Positions 32,505-42,426 of a DNA stretch of 64,000 nucleotides are shown here, piece by piece. Position 1 is the first letter of the stretch. Every line of letters begins with the position of its first letter. Both the position numbers and the translations under genes were made by a program. This DNA comes from Carposina sasakii (lineage: Eukaryota > Arthropoda > Insecta > Lepidoptera > Carposinidae). Under the pieces are notes generated by a model. That model was not told where the DNA came from. It worked only from the letters and a program-made list of their open reading frames with translations, and did not search any database. The stretch covers positions 2,722,906 to 2,786,905 of the forward strand of contig CP053165.1 of the NCBI GenBank assembly GCA_014607495.2, in the 5' to 3' direction.

Positions 32505-32735
32505 GAATAAACGAGATTCTTACAGCTACGTTCAGCAAATCTAGGTGATACATTAATGATACAACAATAAAGAAGTTGCCAACTCATCGCATGAGAAAAA
32601 GCCCCTAAGTTCCTTTAAACTAAATGAAATGATTATTTATTTGCTCAAAACATGGTCGTTAGTCAACTTTACGACATGCACATTAGGAGTATGAAGCTGA
32701 TGTATTCTAGTGAGGCTTTGTATCAGCACAGGACT
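32505..32735 (-). mobile_element. Family R copy, diverged
   Basis: In reverse: 'acgagattcttacagctacg', 'gaagttgccaactcatcgca', 'cgacatgcacattaggagta' and 'gatgtattctagtgaggctt', and ends 'tcagcacagga'. A 40-base insertion-like stretch (about 32617-32660) interrupts the middle. Confidence 0.65.
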
Positions 32736-32837
32736 TTATTGAAATAAAGGTGTGGATGGCTACACAGAAACTAATACCTAGTAAACGAAATACCTAGTAG
32801 ATAGTCAGATGGACGGACGTCATCAACGCCATTGGGT

Positions 32838-32922
32838 GTTTTTCCACTAGACGACATGACCCCGACGTTTTGTCATTTTGTATGGGCGGCCGTGTCGTGG
32901 TCGTGTCGTCTAGTGGAAAAAC
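32838..32922. mobile_element. Small MITE with CCACTAGACGAC arms
   Basis: The 24-bp arms at 32838-32861 and 32899-32922 are inverted partners with one mismatch (core 'tttccactagacgac'). The inside has 'gtgtcgtggtcgtgtcgt' repeats. Relatives lie at 52196-52295 and 41752-41887, and a partial copy is at about 33300-33340. Confidence 0.8.
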
Positions 32923-32929
32923 GAACCAT

Positions 32930-33293
32930 ACTGTTTTATTGCCTCCGGAGTTACAAGAATGGATAAAATAAGAAATGAGTATATAAGAGGAAGTTTGAAA
33001 GTTGCGCCGATCACAGACTAGTTACGAAGTAACCGTCTGTCTTGGTACGGGCATGTAAAGCGACGGGATGAAAGGCATATTTTACAGAGAGCGTTGTACA
33101 TGAATGTGGATGGATATAAAGGAAGAAGTAGACCAAAGAAATTTTGGTTGGACTGTGTGAGAGAGGATATGCGTGTACTCGAAGTGAGTAAAGAGATGAC
33201 GGGTAATAGGGATGAATGGAAGAAAAGTTCATATTGTGCCGACCCCAAATAAATGGGAATAGGGCAGGGAGATGATGACTGTTTTATTGCCTC
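32930..33293 (+). pseudogene. 5'-truncated LINE with 16-bp target duplication
   Basis: The inserted piece (32946-33277) is bounded on both sides by the exact 16-mer 'actgttttattgcctc' (32930-32945 and 33278-33293), a target-site duplication. The plus strand encodes DKIRNEYIRGSLKVAPITD-stop, then RLSWYGHVKRRDERHILQRA, MNVDGYKGRSRPKKFWLDC and, near the end, DEWKKSSYCADPK-stop, followed by 'ggcagggagatgatg'. This is the C-terminus of an RTE-like LINE protein and its short tail. One stop interrupts it. The duplication shows target-primed integration, and the missing 5' part is the usual result of incomplete reverse transcription. A reverse relative is at 49196-49361. Confidence 0.9.
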
Positions 33294-33359
33294 TAAAAAA
33301 GTCCCGGTCATGTCGTGGCTGTGTCGTCTAGTGGCAGTGGTTTCGGGAGGCACTCCAAT

Positions 33360-33939
33360 GAATGGACGGCTATTATATACTCGTATGCTTGCCAGACCTA
33401 TAGCAAAGTAGCTCGTCTACACGGATTTGTAGTCTTAAAAACTTTAGTATTAACTTAAGAATACAAGTCAATGTTTCGTAGATTTATATGGGGCACTATT
33501 TATCTATGTAACTTTAAATCTTGTTTAAACTCAGGTTCACTTAAAATAGATAATAGTGTAGCTTTTTCTACTACATAGATTTTACTTTTTCTCTTCGTGT
33601 GGCTAATATTTCAATAGATAGCCGTAGGTACTTTTAGAAAAAGTTTCGAGTTAGTTTCAAAAGATTCCAGCCCTGTCATTCTTAAAATACTTGGTTCTTA
33701 AAAGGGAGCCTAGAATTACGTTAAATGCAGGTGCAAATTACGCTGGATTAGTATTATTTAGGTACTAGGTAATGTGTTATGTTATTTTATACTATAAGTT
33801 TCTATTGCATTTAGTTTTACCTTTCATCGTTTGTATCATATTTACTATATCAGTATTTAATTTTTAATCATTTGGCTGTGCACACGCGATTACCTTTATT
33901 AGGTACCTCCTTTTTGCTAATCACGTAAATTCAACTGGT
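33360..33939. other. No recognised feature
   Basis: AT-rich and unassigned. Confidence 0.5.
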
Positions 33940-34042
33940 TGGCTGTAAGAAATCTTTTTTAGAAATAAGCTCGCTTTTGTACATTATCTTTGTAAATATT
34001 TATTCGAAATGTATTTTCTGTGCACAATAAAAAAAAAAGATT
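33940..34042 (+). mobile_element. LINE 3' tail, family Z
   Basis: 'ggctgtaagaaatctttttt', 'aaataagctcgcttttgtac' and 'tctgtgcacaataaaaaaaa' give the family Z order and a poly-A end. Confidence 0.65.
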
Positions 34043-34044
34043 TT

Positions 34045-35504
34045 CTCACTCCGCACCTGCACTTAAAGCATGTGAAATTATACATGTGAAAATTACTAGG
34101 TCAAAAAAGCACAAGAACTTATTATAAACCTCTCTTAAAGCCGAGATAAAGACATCTCATGACAGCCAATCACCTTTCTGCATTATCAGTCAAATCGCTT
34201 CGAATTTATCGAAGCTCAACGTAAATCCTTCACACTCCGCCTATAAAAACCGATTTAGCAGAATCGACGTATAAAAAAGATAATTGACACGAAAAAACCC
34301 GAGACCTTTGGGTTTATTAACCACTGGATTCGAAGTGAACGTAATTTCGTATTCACAAATACTAAGCCTGAATGAAATGTTTGTTGTTTTCCATTCGATT
34401 AATCTGTCCGGCACTTTCAAATAAACGGTATCTTAATCATAAAGTCATACTCGTAGATGTGCAAGTGTACATTTGAGATAATAGAATGGATTACATTTTA
34501 GTTGATGTATTCAATTTAAACTGCAATATTCTGTCAAAACTGAAAACGTGTCAACTCATAAACCTAATACGTAAAATAAGTAGGAACCTTTGAATGTTTA
34601 AAATAAATGGCTGTTTTGTTATTAATGCAATGCGTACAATAAAGAATAAGTTCTAAATACTATAATAGCTTTGCGTCTTTAGGCTTGTAAGTCCAACAGC
34701 CCATATCGATATCGGGTTGCCTTTTTGCCTTCGTCGACGGAAGGTCCAATAAATAAAGCGAATAAGGGATGGGAGAATGCTATCACATGCACCTGTCGAT
34801 TTTTCAACGAGCGTTAGGGTAGGTTTAGAGAGAGACGGCTTTTAATGTGAGCAGCTTCTAAGGCCCGTTGTTTGAAGTAGTTAACGCATTGACTGCTGTC
34901 GACTAATTTCTATAACTGATCTTGAGAGATTTTTTGCATATCTCAGATTTAATCTTCAATTGCTTTCATACAAATTTCAAATTAGGAATAAAAAAATCCG
35001 AGATTCTTTTTGATCTCTTGTATAGAAATTGGCAGTAAGTATTTGTGTTTTCTTAGTTTTCTAGAGATGTCACTGACGTCTAATTTCGTTTTGGCAATAT
35101 ACTAAGCGTTGAACTAATATCGGCATGCTAAGATTATCACATGTATAATGTAAGGTACATATTCCTGCCGCAGGAACAGCCACCTTGTAACTAGTAACTA
35201 CTTGACTAATCTCCTCAGAAGCTCAGTATTTATGAATAGAACAAAATCTTCTATTGGAATATACACATAAATTGTTCCTTGATCTAATGTCATTTGTAAT
35301 GTTGTTTCTTAATGTACTAATGTATATAGTATACTAAATGTCGTGTACAAATGGAGTAAGCGAATGTCATTGCCTCCACAAACCTATACAGGTTTAGAGG
35401 TAACCGTATATTAAAATGTGTGATACACTGTAATTACCCTAATAAATAAATAAATAAAATAAAATAAGAAAATCAGTCGGCAGCGATCGAGTTATATGGA
35501 TACC
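34045..35504. other. Mostly unassigned DNA
   Basis: Holds the short dispersed repeat at 34915-34982 (partner of 27887-27956), a possible tail 'gcgtacaataaagaataagt' at about 34630-34652, and an A-rich end (TAAA)n at about 35440-35467 that may close another worn LINE. No gene was seen. Confidence 0.45.
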
Positions 35505-35665
35505 GTGTACTCCGAGTGATAAGCTAGCAACTTGTCACTGATCATTTACATCTGTCCTCGCTTTCCTAAACGTTGCCGTGGGATCTCCTTAATGATCTTG
35601 CAGTTCTGGTTGTACCATTTCGAGACCACAGCGTTGTGTATATGTTTGTATGTATTTTAACTAGT
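35505..35665 (+). mobile_element. Family R copy, 5'-truncated
   Basis: Begins 'gagtgataagctagcaactt', continues 'cttaatgatcttgcagttct', and ends 'cacagcgttgtgtatatgtt' plus 'tgtatgta'. The first 100 bases of the family are missing. Confidence 0.7.
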
Positions 35666-35669
35666 CTTG

Positions 35670-36600
35670 ATCTGTTGGACATTACTAATGTCAAGTTTTA
35701 ATATTTTTTAAAAGTTTTTAGGTGTCTATAACATTGAAAATGTGCTAAAATGCTATTACGACTTTTTAATAGTTATTAATTTCAAATATTAACTAACTCT
35801 TAATCATTAATCATAATTAAACTTAGCAAGAACTTTCTTACGTCAAATGAAAAAAAAATGGATTTGCCATTTCTGACAATTTGAAAAGCCTATTCCACAC
35901 TAACCAACCTTAAAAGTAAATCGAGGGGTGTAATGTGACGATATCGGCAGAGTGTCAAATCTGGTTCCGGACATTTCGTACCCAATCTACTGCCCCCCTA
36001 GAAAAGAAACTCCAACTTACCCAACTTAAGTTGATCTCTAACTTATCTTTTACCCAACCACACGCAAATTTATCAAGAAAAAGAGTTTGTTTGTATGCGA
36101 TAATCTCAGAAACTTTTAGATCTAATTCAAAAATTCTTTTCGTGTTGAATAGTTTATTTATCTGGTAAGGTTTTAGATTACTTTTTATGTCAAGATAGTA
36201 AATATATATCATAGAAATTAATGCCTTTTACATTTTATGCAATCGCGAAGTTGAACTGGTCACGGTTTCAGAGGTCATCTTAAATTAGACGAAATATAAT
36301 AGCTATTGATCTAAGTTTGGTGATCTTGTATTATGTTATGGTAAAAGGATTTTATGAGGGAATCTCGCTTTCTATGTAGAAATGGAGGCTATGCACTTGG
36401 ATCTATATGGAAGATGGGTTTTCTATAGTGTTTTGTATAGCCTGATTTTGGGTATTGAGGGTTGAATAATAATGTTATTGAGGTTACTCTATATTTAGAC
36501 TATATGGTTTATACGACAGGTATAGGCTTCTAGGTAAAACTCATGATAGTACATCATAGATGAGAGATGAAGATATTATGTACTTATAAAATATAAATTT
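35670..36600. other. No recognised gene
   Basis: AT-rich. Frames of 77-85 codons on opposite strands at 35935-36212 overlap each other, and neither has a known motif. Confidence 0.5.
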
Positions 36601-36862
36601 GGCCGCGTGGTGCCAGCAGAGTAGAATTCGTACCACCCCATGTCTGCCCGTGGGTATCGTACAAGGCGATTAAGGGTTTCCGAGAGGTGGGCAGCAGCGC
36701 CTCCCGTGTTGACAACACAGTCCAAAATACAAACTGCGGTCACCAACCCGCCTGCCCAGCGTGGTGACTATGGGCAAATACTCCCCATGGCAGTCTTGCA
36801 GCGTGCCCCCGGGGAGGCCTATGTCCAGCAGTGGACTGTAATAGGCTGTTGATGATGATGAT
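36601..36862 (+). mobile_element. Family C element, full length with GATGAT tail
   Basis: Starts 'gccgcgtggtgccagcagag' after a G and ends 'gtggactgtaataggctgtt' then 'gatgatgatgat'. The whole unit is about 260 bp. The overlapping open frames (36640-36852 and 36670-36900) reflect its GC content and are not genes. Confidence 0.8.
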
Positions 36863-36924
36863 ATAAATTTAGGTACTACGTGATAGTTGCGATAATTCAT
36901 GTTCGTAGTATGTGCTACGAAACT

Positions 36925-36942
36925 TCGTAGCCGTACTACGGA
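36925..36942. repeat. Short inverted repeat gctacgaa/ttcgtagc
   Basis: 'gctacgaaacttcgtagc' at about 36913-36942 forms an 8-bp stem with two loop bases. 'ttcgtagttcgtagc' near 42281 is similar. It may be a minor protein-binding or element tip sequence, but its meaning is unknown. Confidence 0.4.
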
Positions 36943-37047
36943 TCTTCTATTGCGCTAACTGGTGTCTACTGGCTTTATGCATGTGTGGCTTTGTGTATGT
37001 AATAGATGAAACAGGAGCTACGTCTTAGTAAAATATTAATTAATTAA

Positions 37048-37181
37048 TTGTTGACCGACCTGGCCAAGGTCGCGGGCGTCGGTTGGAAGCAGGCTGCTTC
37101 CGACCGGTCGGAGTGGAGGTTGTTGGGGGAGGCCTATGTCCAACAGTGGACTTCTCAGGGTTGTAAATGATGATGATGATT
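37048..37181 (+). mobile_element. RTE-like LINE 3' end, GATGAT tail
   Basis: Starts 'ttgaccgacctggccaaggt', then 'cgcgggcgtcggttggaagc', 'aggctgcttccgaccggtcg', 'gtggaggttgttgggggagg', and ends 'cttctcagggttgtaaatga' plus GATGATGATT. The reverse partner 54412-54545 is of the same length. In frame it encodes the last residues of an RTE-like LINE protein. The minus-strand frame over it is a shadow. Confidence 0.75.
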
Positions 37182-37187
37182 GTTGTT

Positions 37188-37412
37188 CTCTGCTGATGCG
37201 GGGCTTCACTAGAATACATCAGCTGCATCTCCTTCCGTGCATAAGAGTCGACTAAGGAACTCGGGTATTCTCTATAGGCTAGCAACTAGACCCTGATCAT
37301 CTACATCTGACCTCGCTGTGTTAAACGTTGTGGGAGCTTCTTTATGGTTTTACATTTTTGGCTACTTCATTTTGGGAAAACAGCCGTGGGTACATGTATG
37401 TATGTAATTTTT
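37188..37412 (+). mobile_element. Family R copy, near full length
   Basis: 'tgctgatgcggggcttcact', 'catcagctgcatctccttcc' and 'gagtcgactaaggaactcgg', ending 'acagccgtgggtacatgtat' and 'gtatgta'. Small deletions are present after 'ccgtgca' and in the middle. It starts six bases after the LINE tail at 37181. Confidence 0.8.
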
Positions 37413-37440
37413 AAAAACTCCTATACAGTTATAAAGATAA

Positions 37441-37682
37441 TAAATAAATAAATATTCACACATTACACAACACATTGACCTAGTCCCACATTAAGATCCC
37501 TAAGGTCTTGTGTCGTGGGTACTAAGCAACGGTATATAAATACATAGATAAGTATAGAGACATCCATGACTCGGAAACAAACATCGATATTCAGCTTATC
37601 AATGTTTGCACCTACCGGGATTCGAACCTAGGACCTATGGCGTCGCAGGCAGGGTCACTACCTATTAGACCAGTCGGCCGTC
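37441..37682 (-). mobile_element. tRNA-derived SINE S1, full length, reverse
   Basis: The best copy of the family. In reverse the head is 'gacggccgactggtctaata' (A-box region), then 'taggttcgaatcccggtagg' (B box). The body has 'tgtttgtttccgagtcatgg', 'taccgttgcttagtacccac' and 'aggtcaatgtgttgtgtaat', and an AATATTTATTTATT tail. The length is about 240 bp. Family copies at 60771-60998 and 38141 are close to it. It would be transcribed by RNA polymerase III if active. Confidence 0.85.
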
Positions 37683-37913
37683 ATTTTATTTTATTAAGAT
37701 GTATTTAATTTCTGAAAATCTAGTAGGGATCCAATTTCACCTGCACTTTACATAGAAAAACAACATCGTTCGCAGCCACCGCAAAGCTTTACAGATCAGA
37801 TGCAGAATTGCGGAATATTTTCCCGACAATTTTCTTATAAAAGAAAACGTTTAGTATGGCCTCTTCATTATCTTCAGACGGGAGGTAAAGCGAGCTGTTC
37901 ATGATACATGATG

Positions 37914-38085
37914 TTTACCCGACTACGCCGTAAGGAGGGTTATGTTTTTTGAGTGTATCTTTGTATGTATGTATATTTATTTAGCACGCTTTAGAGCCTA
38001 AGCAGCTTGTCGCATTTGAGCTTGAGGGGTATGATAGGATTCGTTTTAGTCGAGAGAGTGACACTGTTTTTTTCTTTAAGTAAAT
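37914..38085 (+). mobile_element. Family X (CCCGACTGCG) fragment
   Basis: 'gtttacccgactacgccgta', 'ttgtatgtatgtatat' and 'gaggggtatgataggattcg' are in the order seen in the larger copy at 61764. The GTAT repeats are kept. No coding sequence. Confidence 0.6.
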
Positions 38086-38140
38086 GAGGTTATTTACTGT
38101 ACAATGATACGTCAGGCAACCGGTTATAAACAGATATTTC

Positions 38141-38765
38141 GACGGCCGATTGGTGTAGTTGGTAGTGGCCCTGCTCGGTGCGCCATAGGTCCTGGGTTCG
38201 AATCCTGGTAGGTGCAAATATTGATTATGATGAATATTGATGTTTGTTTCCGAGTTTCTATACTTACCTATATATACAGGATGTTTTTTTGTGGCCACCT
38301 TTAACGAAGGGTACGTATTCTATACATGAAATAAAGTAAGTTTATGCCAAAAAAAATGCTGGGATTTTTTTTTTTTTTTTTTAAAAAAAAATTTAATTTC
38401 CTTGATCGTGCGAAATTTACAGTGTCTAGTGTTTATGTTAGTTTTTTTATAGACAGATATTAATTATTTTTCGTGAAAAAATCCTGCTACGCGCGTCTAT
38501 GTGCATTTATGCAGAAAAACGCAGTCTATTTACTCAACTTTGGACCCTAATATTTTGGAAACCAGACACTTCCCAGGTATGCTTCCATGGAGAAAAATGA
38601 TCGTGATGGTGAGATTCCGTAGTTTTCGGGAACGTTGACGACCAAAAATCACCCTGTATGTACATATTTAAATACCGTTTCTTAGTACCCACGACACAAG
38701 ACCTTATGGATCTTAATATGGGACTAAGTTAATGTGTTGTGAAGTGTGTGAATATTTATTTATTT
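38141..38765 (+). mobile_element. SINE S1 split by a nested MITE
   Basis: The SINE head and first body half (38141-38276: 'gacggccgattggtgtagtt', 'gggttcgaatcctggtaggt') are separated from the second half (38659-38765: 'gtttcttagtacccacgaca', 'ggactaagttaatgtgttgt') by the element at 38277-38656. The two halves join in the order of the intact copy at 37441, so the MITE came later. Confidence 0.85.
38277..38656 (+). mobile_element. CACCCTG-ended DNA element, complete
   Basis: The ends are 'caggatgtttttttgtggcc' and 'gaccaaaaatcaccctg', flanked by TA on both sides (38275-38276 and 38657-38658). It is about 380 bp, with T/A homopolymer runs at 38366-38395 and no open frame of note. The TA flanks and CAGGRTG ends point to a Tc1/mariner-type MITE. 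Confidence 0.8.
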
Positions 38766-38914
38766 ATATTACTCATCTTGTATTTACCAATAGACCTTGC
38801 ATTGCGCCTTTTATGGTTTTACCATACATTCCGCACAACGGTGCGAAATGAAATGATTCTTATTTTCACGATTTCAGTGCCGGTACCATAGGAGAAGTTG
38901 TTTCTTTTCACCTA

Positions 38915-39150
38915 CCTAAGAGCTCGCAACTTATCGCTGATCTTCCACATCAGATCCCGTTAAACGTGGCAGTAGGATCTCATTTGCGTTCCTACAATTC
39001 TGGCTAAACCCTTTCTTATTCTTTATTGTACACACAGAAAACATAAGTGACAATAATATTAAAAAGATAATAATGTACAAATGCGAGCTTATCTCTGACA
39101 GAGATTGCTTCCAGCTAACCACCCATTTTTGGGAATATAGCCGTGTGTAT
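38915..39150 (+). mobile_element. Family R copy split by a LINE tail
   Basis: The left part (about 38915-39004) ends 'cctacaattctggctaaacc'. The right part (39121-39150) resumes 'cccatttttgggaatatagc' and 'cgtgtgtata'. In intact copies these words are adjacent ('ctggctaccccattttggga'). Confidence 0.75.
39005..39120 (-). mobile_element. Family Z LINE tail nested in family R
   Basis: In reverse: 'ttattctttattgtacacac' (the GTGTACAATAAAG end), 'aatgtacaaatgcgagctta' and 'tgacagagattgcttccagc'. It is heavily truncated to about 115 bp. Confidence 0.75.
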
Positions 39151-39154
39151 ATGT

Positions 39155-39514
39155 AATATTATTATTATTTTAATAGGGTTTCTAGCTTGTTTTGAAGATG
39201 CAAAGTTAATTGATCTTTTAATCGCTAGAGCTTTAATTATTACATACTAGATTAGAAAATTGTGAGAACACGTGTTTAATAAAACACTAAAGTCACATTG
39301 AATTCGAAATTCAATTATTCCTAAACTTACCTCAAAGTATTCAAATACAGTAGTGAATACACAGTTTTACATAAGAAAGCATATTGTCGCTATCTCGACT
39401 CGGGACCGGAGCAATTTGTTTTATAAAGTCAGGTTACAGAGCGCTGCGAAATGAGTACGTTGCTAAGAATTTTTCAATAGGGGACTCGGCGGTTGGTCAC
39501 GCAACCAGCCCGCA
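39155..39514. other. No recognised feature
   Basis: AT-rich DNA without family or coding evidence. Confidence 0.5.
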
Positions 39515-39612
39515 ACCATGGTTGATGTAAGCGATCAGTGATAAGTGGTAATCGACTTTTACGATACGCACGGAAGGAGATGTTTTCTAGTGAAGCCCCG
39601 CATCAGCACAAG
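39515..39612 (-). mobile_element. Family R 5' half, reverse
   Basis: 'taagcgatcagtgataagtg', 'cgatacgcacggaaggagat' and 'agtgaagccccgcatcagca' are the 5' part of the family. Confidence 0.65.
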
Positions 39613-39619
39613 AGGACAA

Positions 39620-40290
39620 TCGCGATAAATTACATACTTACAACATATTAACGTTTCAACGGAACGTTTTTGGTAATGGTTTAGTTTTGGTTTAGCTTGT
39701 GCTTGACTGTGGTCATATGACAACGTTTCAGAGATTTTAAACGATGGATTTTTAACGTCAAAATTTTGCGTTATACGAAATGTGCATAATATAACGTTTT
39801 TGATCGTGGTTTAGTTTTGGTAAATAAAACGTTCAGCAATTAATGCGATTGCCCTCCTTGGATACTTAAATAATATTTGAATAATTTAAAAAATATAATG
39901 ACGTATAAAATTACAGCATTGCTGCAAACACAAAAAGTTTTATTACAGTGTCTATGTATATCTCTCGAGCTTACAACAATTGCAACCATGGTATCCCAGT
40001 GGAGGTGTAGCCTAACGCTTGTATGCAGCTCACCTTGGAGATGGCTTTCCGAGCATCGAGGTGATCCATCTTTAACGGGCATCGTAAGATTGCATCCGAT
40101 GCGGCTGAGGTCAGTGATCGTTCAACTGTGGCTCACTTTGTGATACACTTACGCTCATATTCTAAGTGGTAAATATGCCCTTGAGGCCTTTTTGGTGGGA
40201 TATTGTAGTACTGTATTTTCATTGATATAAGAGTATTATTTTTGGTTGAATGTGATAGAAGTTTGAGTTATACTTATTGAGGTATTTCTT
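39620..40290. other. No recognised gene
   Basis: 'tggtttagttttgg' occurs near 39680 and 39808 beside 'aacgttttt', an old local repeat. Frames of 80 and 88 codons on opposite strands (39840-40143) have no known domains. Confidence 0.4.
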
Positions 40291-40292
40291 AT

Positions 40293-40412
40293 TTTTATTC
40301 TTTATTATACACAAATTAAAACTACACACATGAATTACATAGTACAGGAGAAATGTACAATGGCGTGCTTATCTGTTTAAGAGATTTCTTCCAGCAGACC
40401 AAAAAAACTGAA
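40293..40412 (-). mobile_element. Family Z LINE tail, reverse
   Basis: 'tattctttattatacacaaa', 'gtacaatggcgtgcttatct' and 'gagatttcttccagcagacc' give the family Z order in reverse. Confidence 0.65.
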
Positions 40413-40561
40413 GGAAAAGAAGAAAAGTAAAGGGTAACAGATGTGCACAAACAGATTACAACTAGAAACCTAAATAATTTACCTTATAACTACTTAATAA
40501 ACTACACATAATATGCTTATAACAAATAAACTACATAAACGTACATACAATATACTTAATA

Positions 40562-40785
40562 CATACATACATATAATCACGCCTTTATCCCTTACGAAGT
40601 AGGCAGAGCACCAAAGGACGATAGAACCACATGGTGCCACTTCTGACCAATTCTGAGGGGATAGTTGAGATGTACAAGTTCGGTTAGTAGTGACAGGTGG
40701 TCAGCCCATCGCCTACAAAACACCAAGACCCTCTTGTCCCTCTACTGACTTGTACAGTATGCCCGGGAAGAGAAGCTTAATAAAT
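40562..40785 (-). mobile_element. Family Y LINE 3' end
   Basis: In reverse it starts with the tail 'catacatacatataatcacg', then 'cctttatcccttacgaagta', 'ccacatggtgccacttctga' and 'cctctactgacttgtacagt', and ends 'gcccgggaag'. It is nearly the same length as the copy at 63790, which runs off the window. Confidence 0.7.
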
Positions 40786-40789
40786 ATAT

Positions 40790-41600
40790 ACAATAATATA
40801 ATACAATGGAAAGATAAGAAATAATTATGCAAAATTATACTAACATAATAATAGGTAGTGCTCCTTCAGTTTTGCCTTAAAAGATTCGACACTCTTGCAA
40901 TCTCTTACCGAGTGTGGTTTCATTTATATTATTGCGCACATAATATTTTTCATGGGTTTTAAGGGCATCTAAATGTATATCTAAAATCACTTTCCCATAG
41001 GCACACTAATATTTCCGCCCCTCCCTTACGTAGCTTAATGTTTATTAAAAACGCACCCTTATACAAAATCACGCGGTTTAGCCAAAAATCGTATAACACG
41101 TCACGTATGGATAACATAAGGAAAATTAAAAATGGTGTCGGCCCATCATAACTCTACGGCTTGTTTACACGTGGCGACATAGGACAAAAAGCGACTTCAA
41201 TTTATGTAGAGAATGTAAAATTTTCCAATATCCGATCTGAAACGATATAATCTCAATTAGTATAATTTATCTAATATTTAACCATTCCGTTTAATGAGCA
41301 AATAGTTAGTGCTAATTGCTTCTAAAATACAATGTTGATTTCGAAATGCAAAGCAATGTCTATACTCGAAAAACTAATGACATATTAAAATGTAGGTTTG
41401 CATTTTAATCAACGTTGTACATGTATAATCCTTAATTATTTGAATATATGTATCTGTAATAAATAAATAAAATACAACAGTTTTAAATTTTTGCAGCGCG
41501 AGAAATAAGTCTATGGTGAGATGGTTATAATTACTTACGAACTAGAAATTAGTTTAATAATTAAAGTTAGTACATCGTTTGGGTTTTTTTATTGACTTAC
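40790..41600. other. No recognised gene
   Basis: AT-rich and unassigned. No repeat family was matched. Confidence 0.5.
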
Positions 41601-41601
41601 C

Positions 41602-41738
41602 TACACATACACATGGCTGTGTTACCAAATTGGTGCCGGAACTGCAAGATCATAAAGGAGATAGCAAGGACAGATGAGCTAAGAGTGACAAGTTCGAGGA
41701 TTCTCACAGGCGATTTACACGAGATGCAGCTGATGGCG
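41602..41738 (-). mobile_element. Family R copy, partial, reverse
   Basis: 'cacatacacatggctgtgtt', 'ggaactgcaagatcataaag' and 'tctcacaggcgatttacacg', ending 'gatgcagctgatgg'. The middle is deleted. Confidence 0.65.
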
Positions 41739-41751
41739 TTTTTTTTTTCAA

Positions 41752-41887
41752 CTGGACATGGCCACGTGACGACCACAGCTTTTTTTTGGTAGCAAAAATG
41801 TATACAATTTATTGTACGACCACGGCCTATTAGATGACAAAATGTCGTGGCGGTGTCGTTGTCATGTCGTTTAGTGGAATAACGCCC
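41752..41887. mobile_element. MITE with ACGACC/GGTCGT arms
   Basis: Related to 32838-32922: 'tacgaccacggcctattaga' and 'gacaaaatgtcgtggcggtg', then 'catgtcgtttagtggaataa'. The left arm is interrupted by a T-rich stretch (41770-41795). Confidence 0.6.
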
Positions 41888-41985
41888 ACTCTATTTAAGC
41901 ACAGGGTTTTATAAAAATTACACAGTACGAGTATGATCCTTACTCATATAATAAATGCGAAAGGAATACTATTAATTAATTATTA

Positions 41986-42190
41986 GATGATTAAGAGTTT
42001 CCGGGAGGTGGGTAGCAGCGCCTCCCATGCTGACAACATAGTCCGAAAATCAAACTGCGGTCACCAACCCGCCTGCCTAGCGTGGTGACTATGGGCAAAA
42101 CCCCCCTGTGGCAGTAGCCTTGTGGCGTGCCCTGGGGGAGGCCTACGTCCAGCAGTGGACTGCAATAGGCTGAAGAAGAAGAAGAAGAAG
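41986..42190 (+). mobile_element. Family C element, 5'-truncated
   Basis: 'agagtttccgggaggtgggt', 'tgctgacaacatagtccgaa', 'cagtggactgcaataggctg' and an AAGAAGAAGAAG tail in place of GATGAT. It lacks about the first 60 bases. Confidence 0.75.
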
Positions 42191-42418
42191 TAAACAAAAT
42201 TAAAGTCAACCTACTAAACAATGTTTTTTCGTGATAACAACGTCAAATTGGATATTTTCACGTGGCGTACCTACTGTAGCAGATTCGTAGTTCGTAGCAT
42301 ATACTAAGCGGGAAGTGTGGCGTAGCTGACTTATTCATTCGCAAAAAGCAATATTGTATTTGGGGTGGAGAGTCATTTCGGTAATTTTTTTCAGCCGAAA
42401 CGCAATCTATAAAGAAAC
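42191..42418. other. No recognised feature
   Basis: A short unassigned stretch before the hAT-like element. The minus frame 42258-42491 crosses the element boundary and is chance. Confidence 0.5.
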
Positions 42419-42426
42419 GCCGTGCG

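Noticed and set aside
38141..38215. Possible functional tRNA gene
   Set aside because: Good A- and B-box words, but the same head recurs in many SINE copies and continues into their common body.
39840..40143. Overlapping 80- and 88-codon frames on opposite strands
   Set aside because: Mutually antisense, no motif and no conservation evidence.
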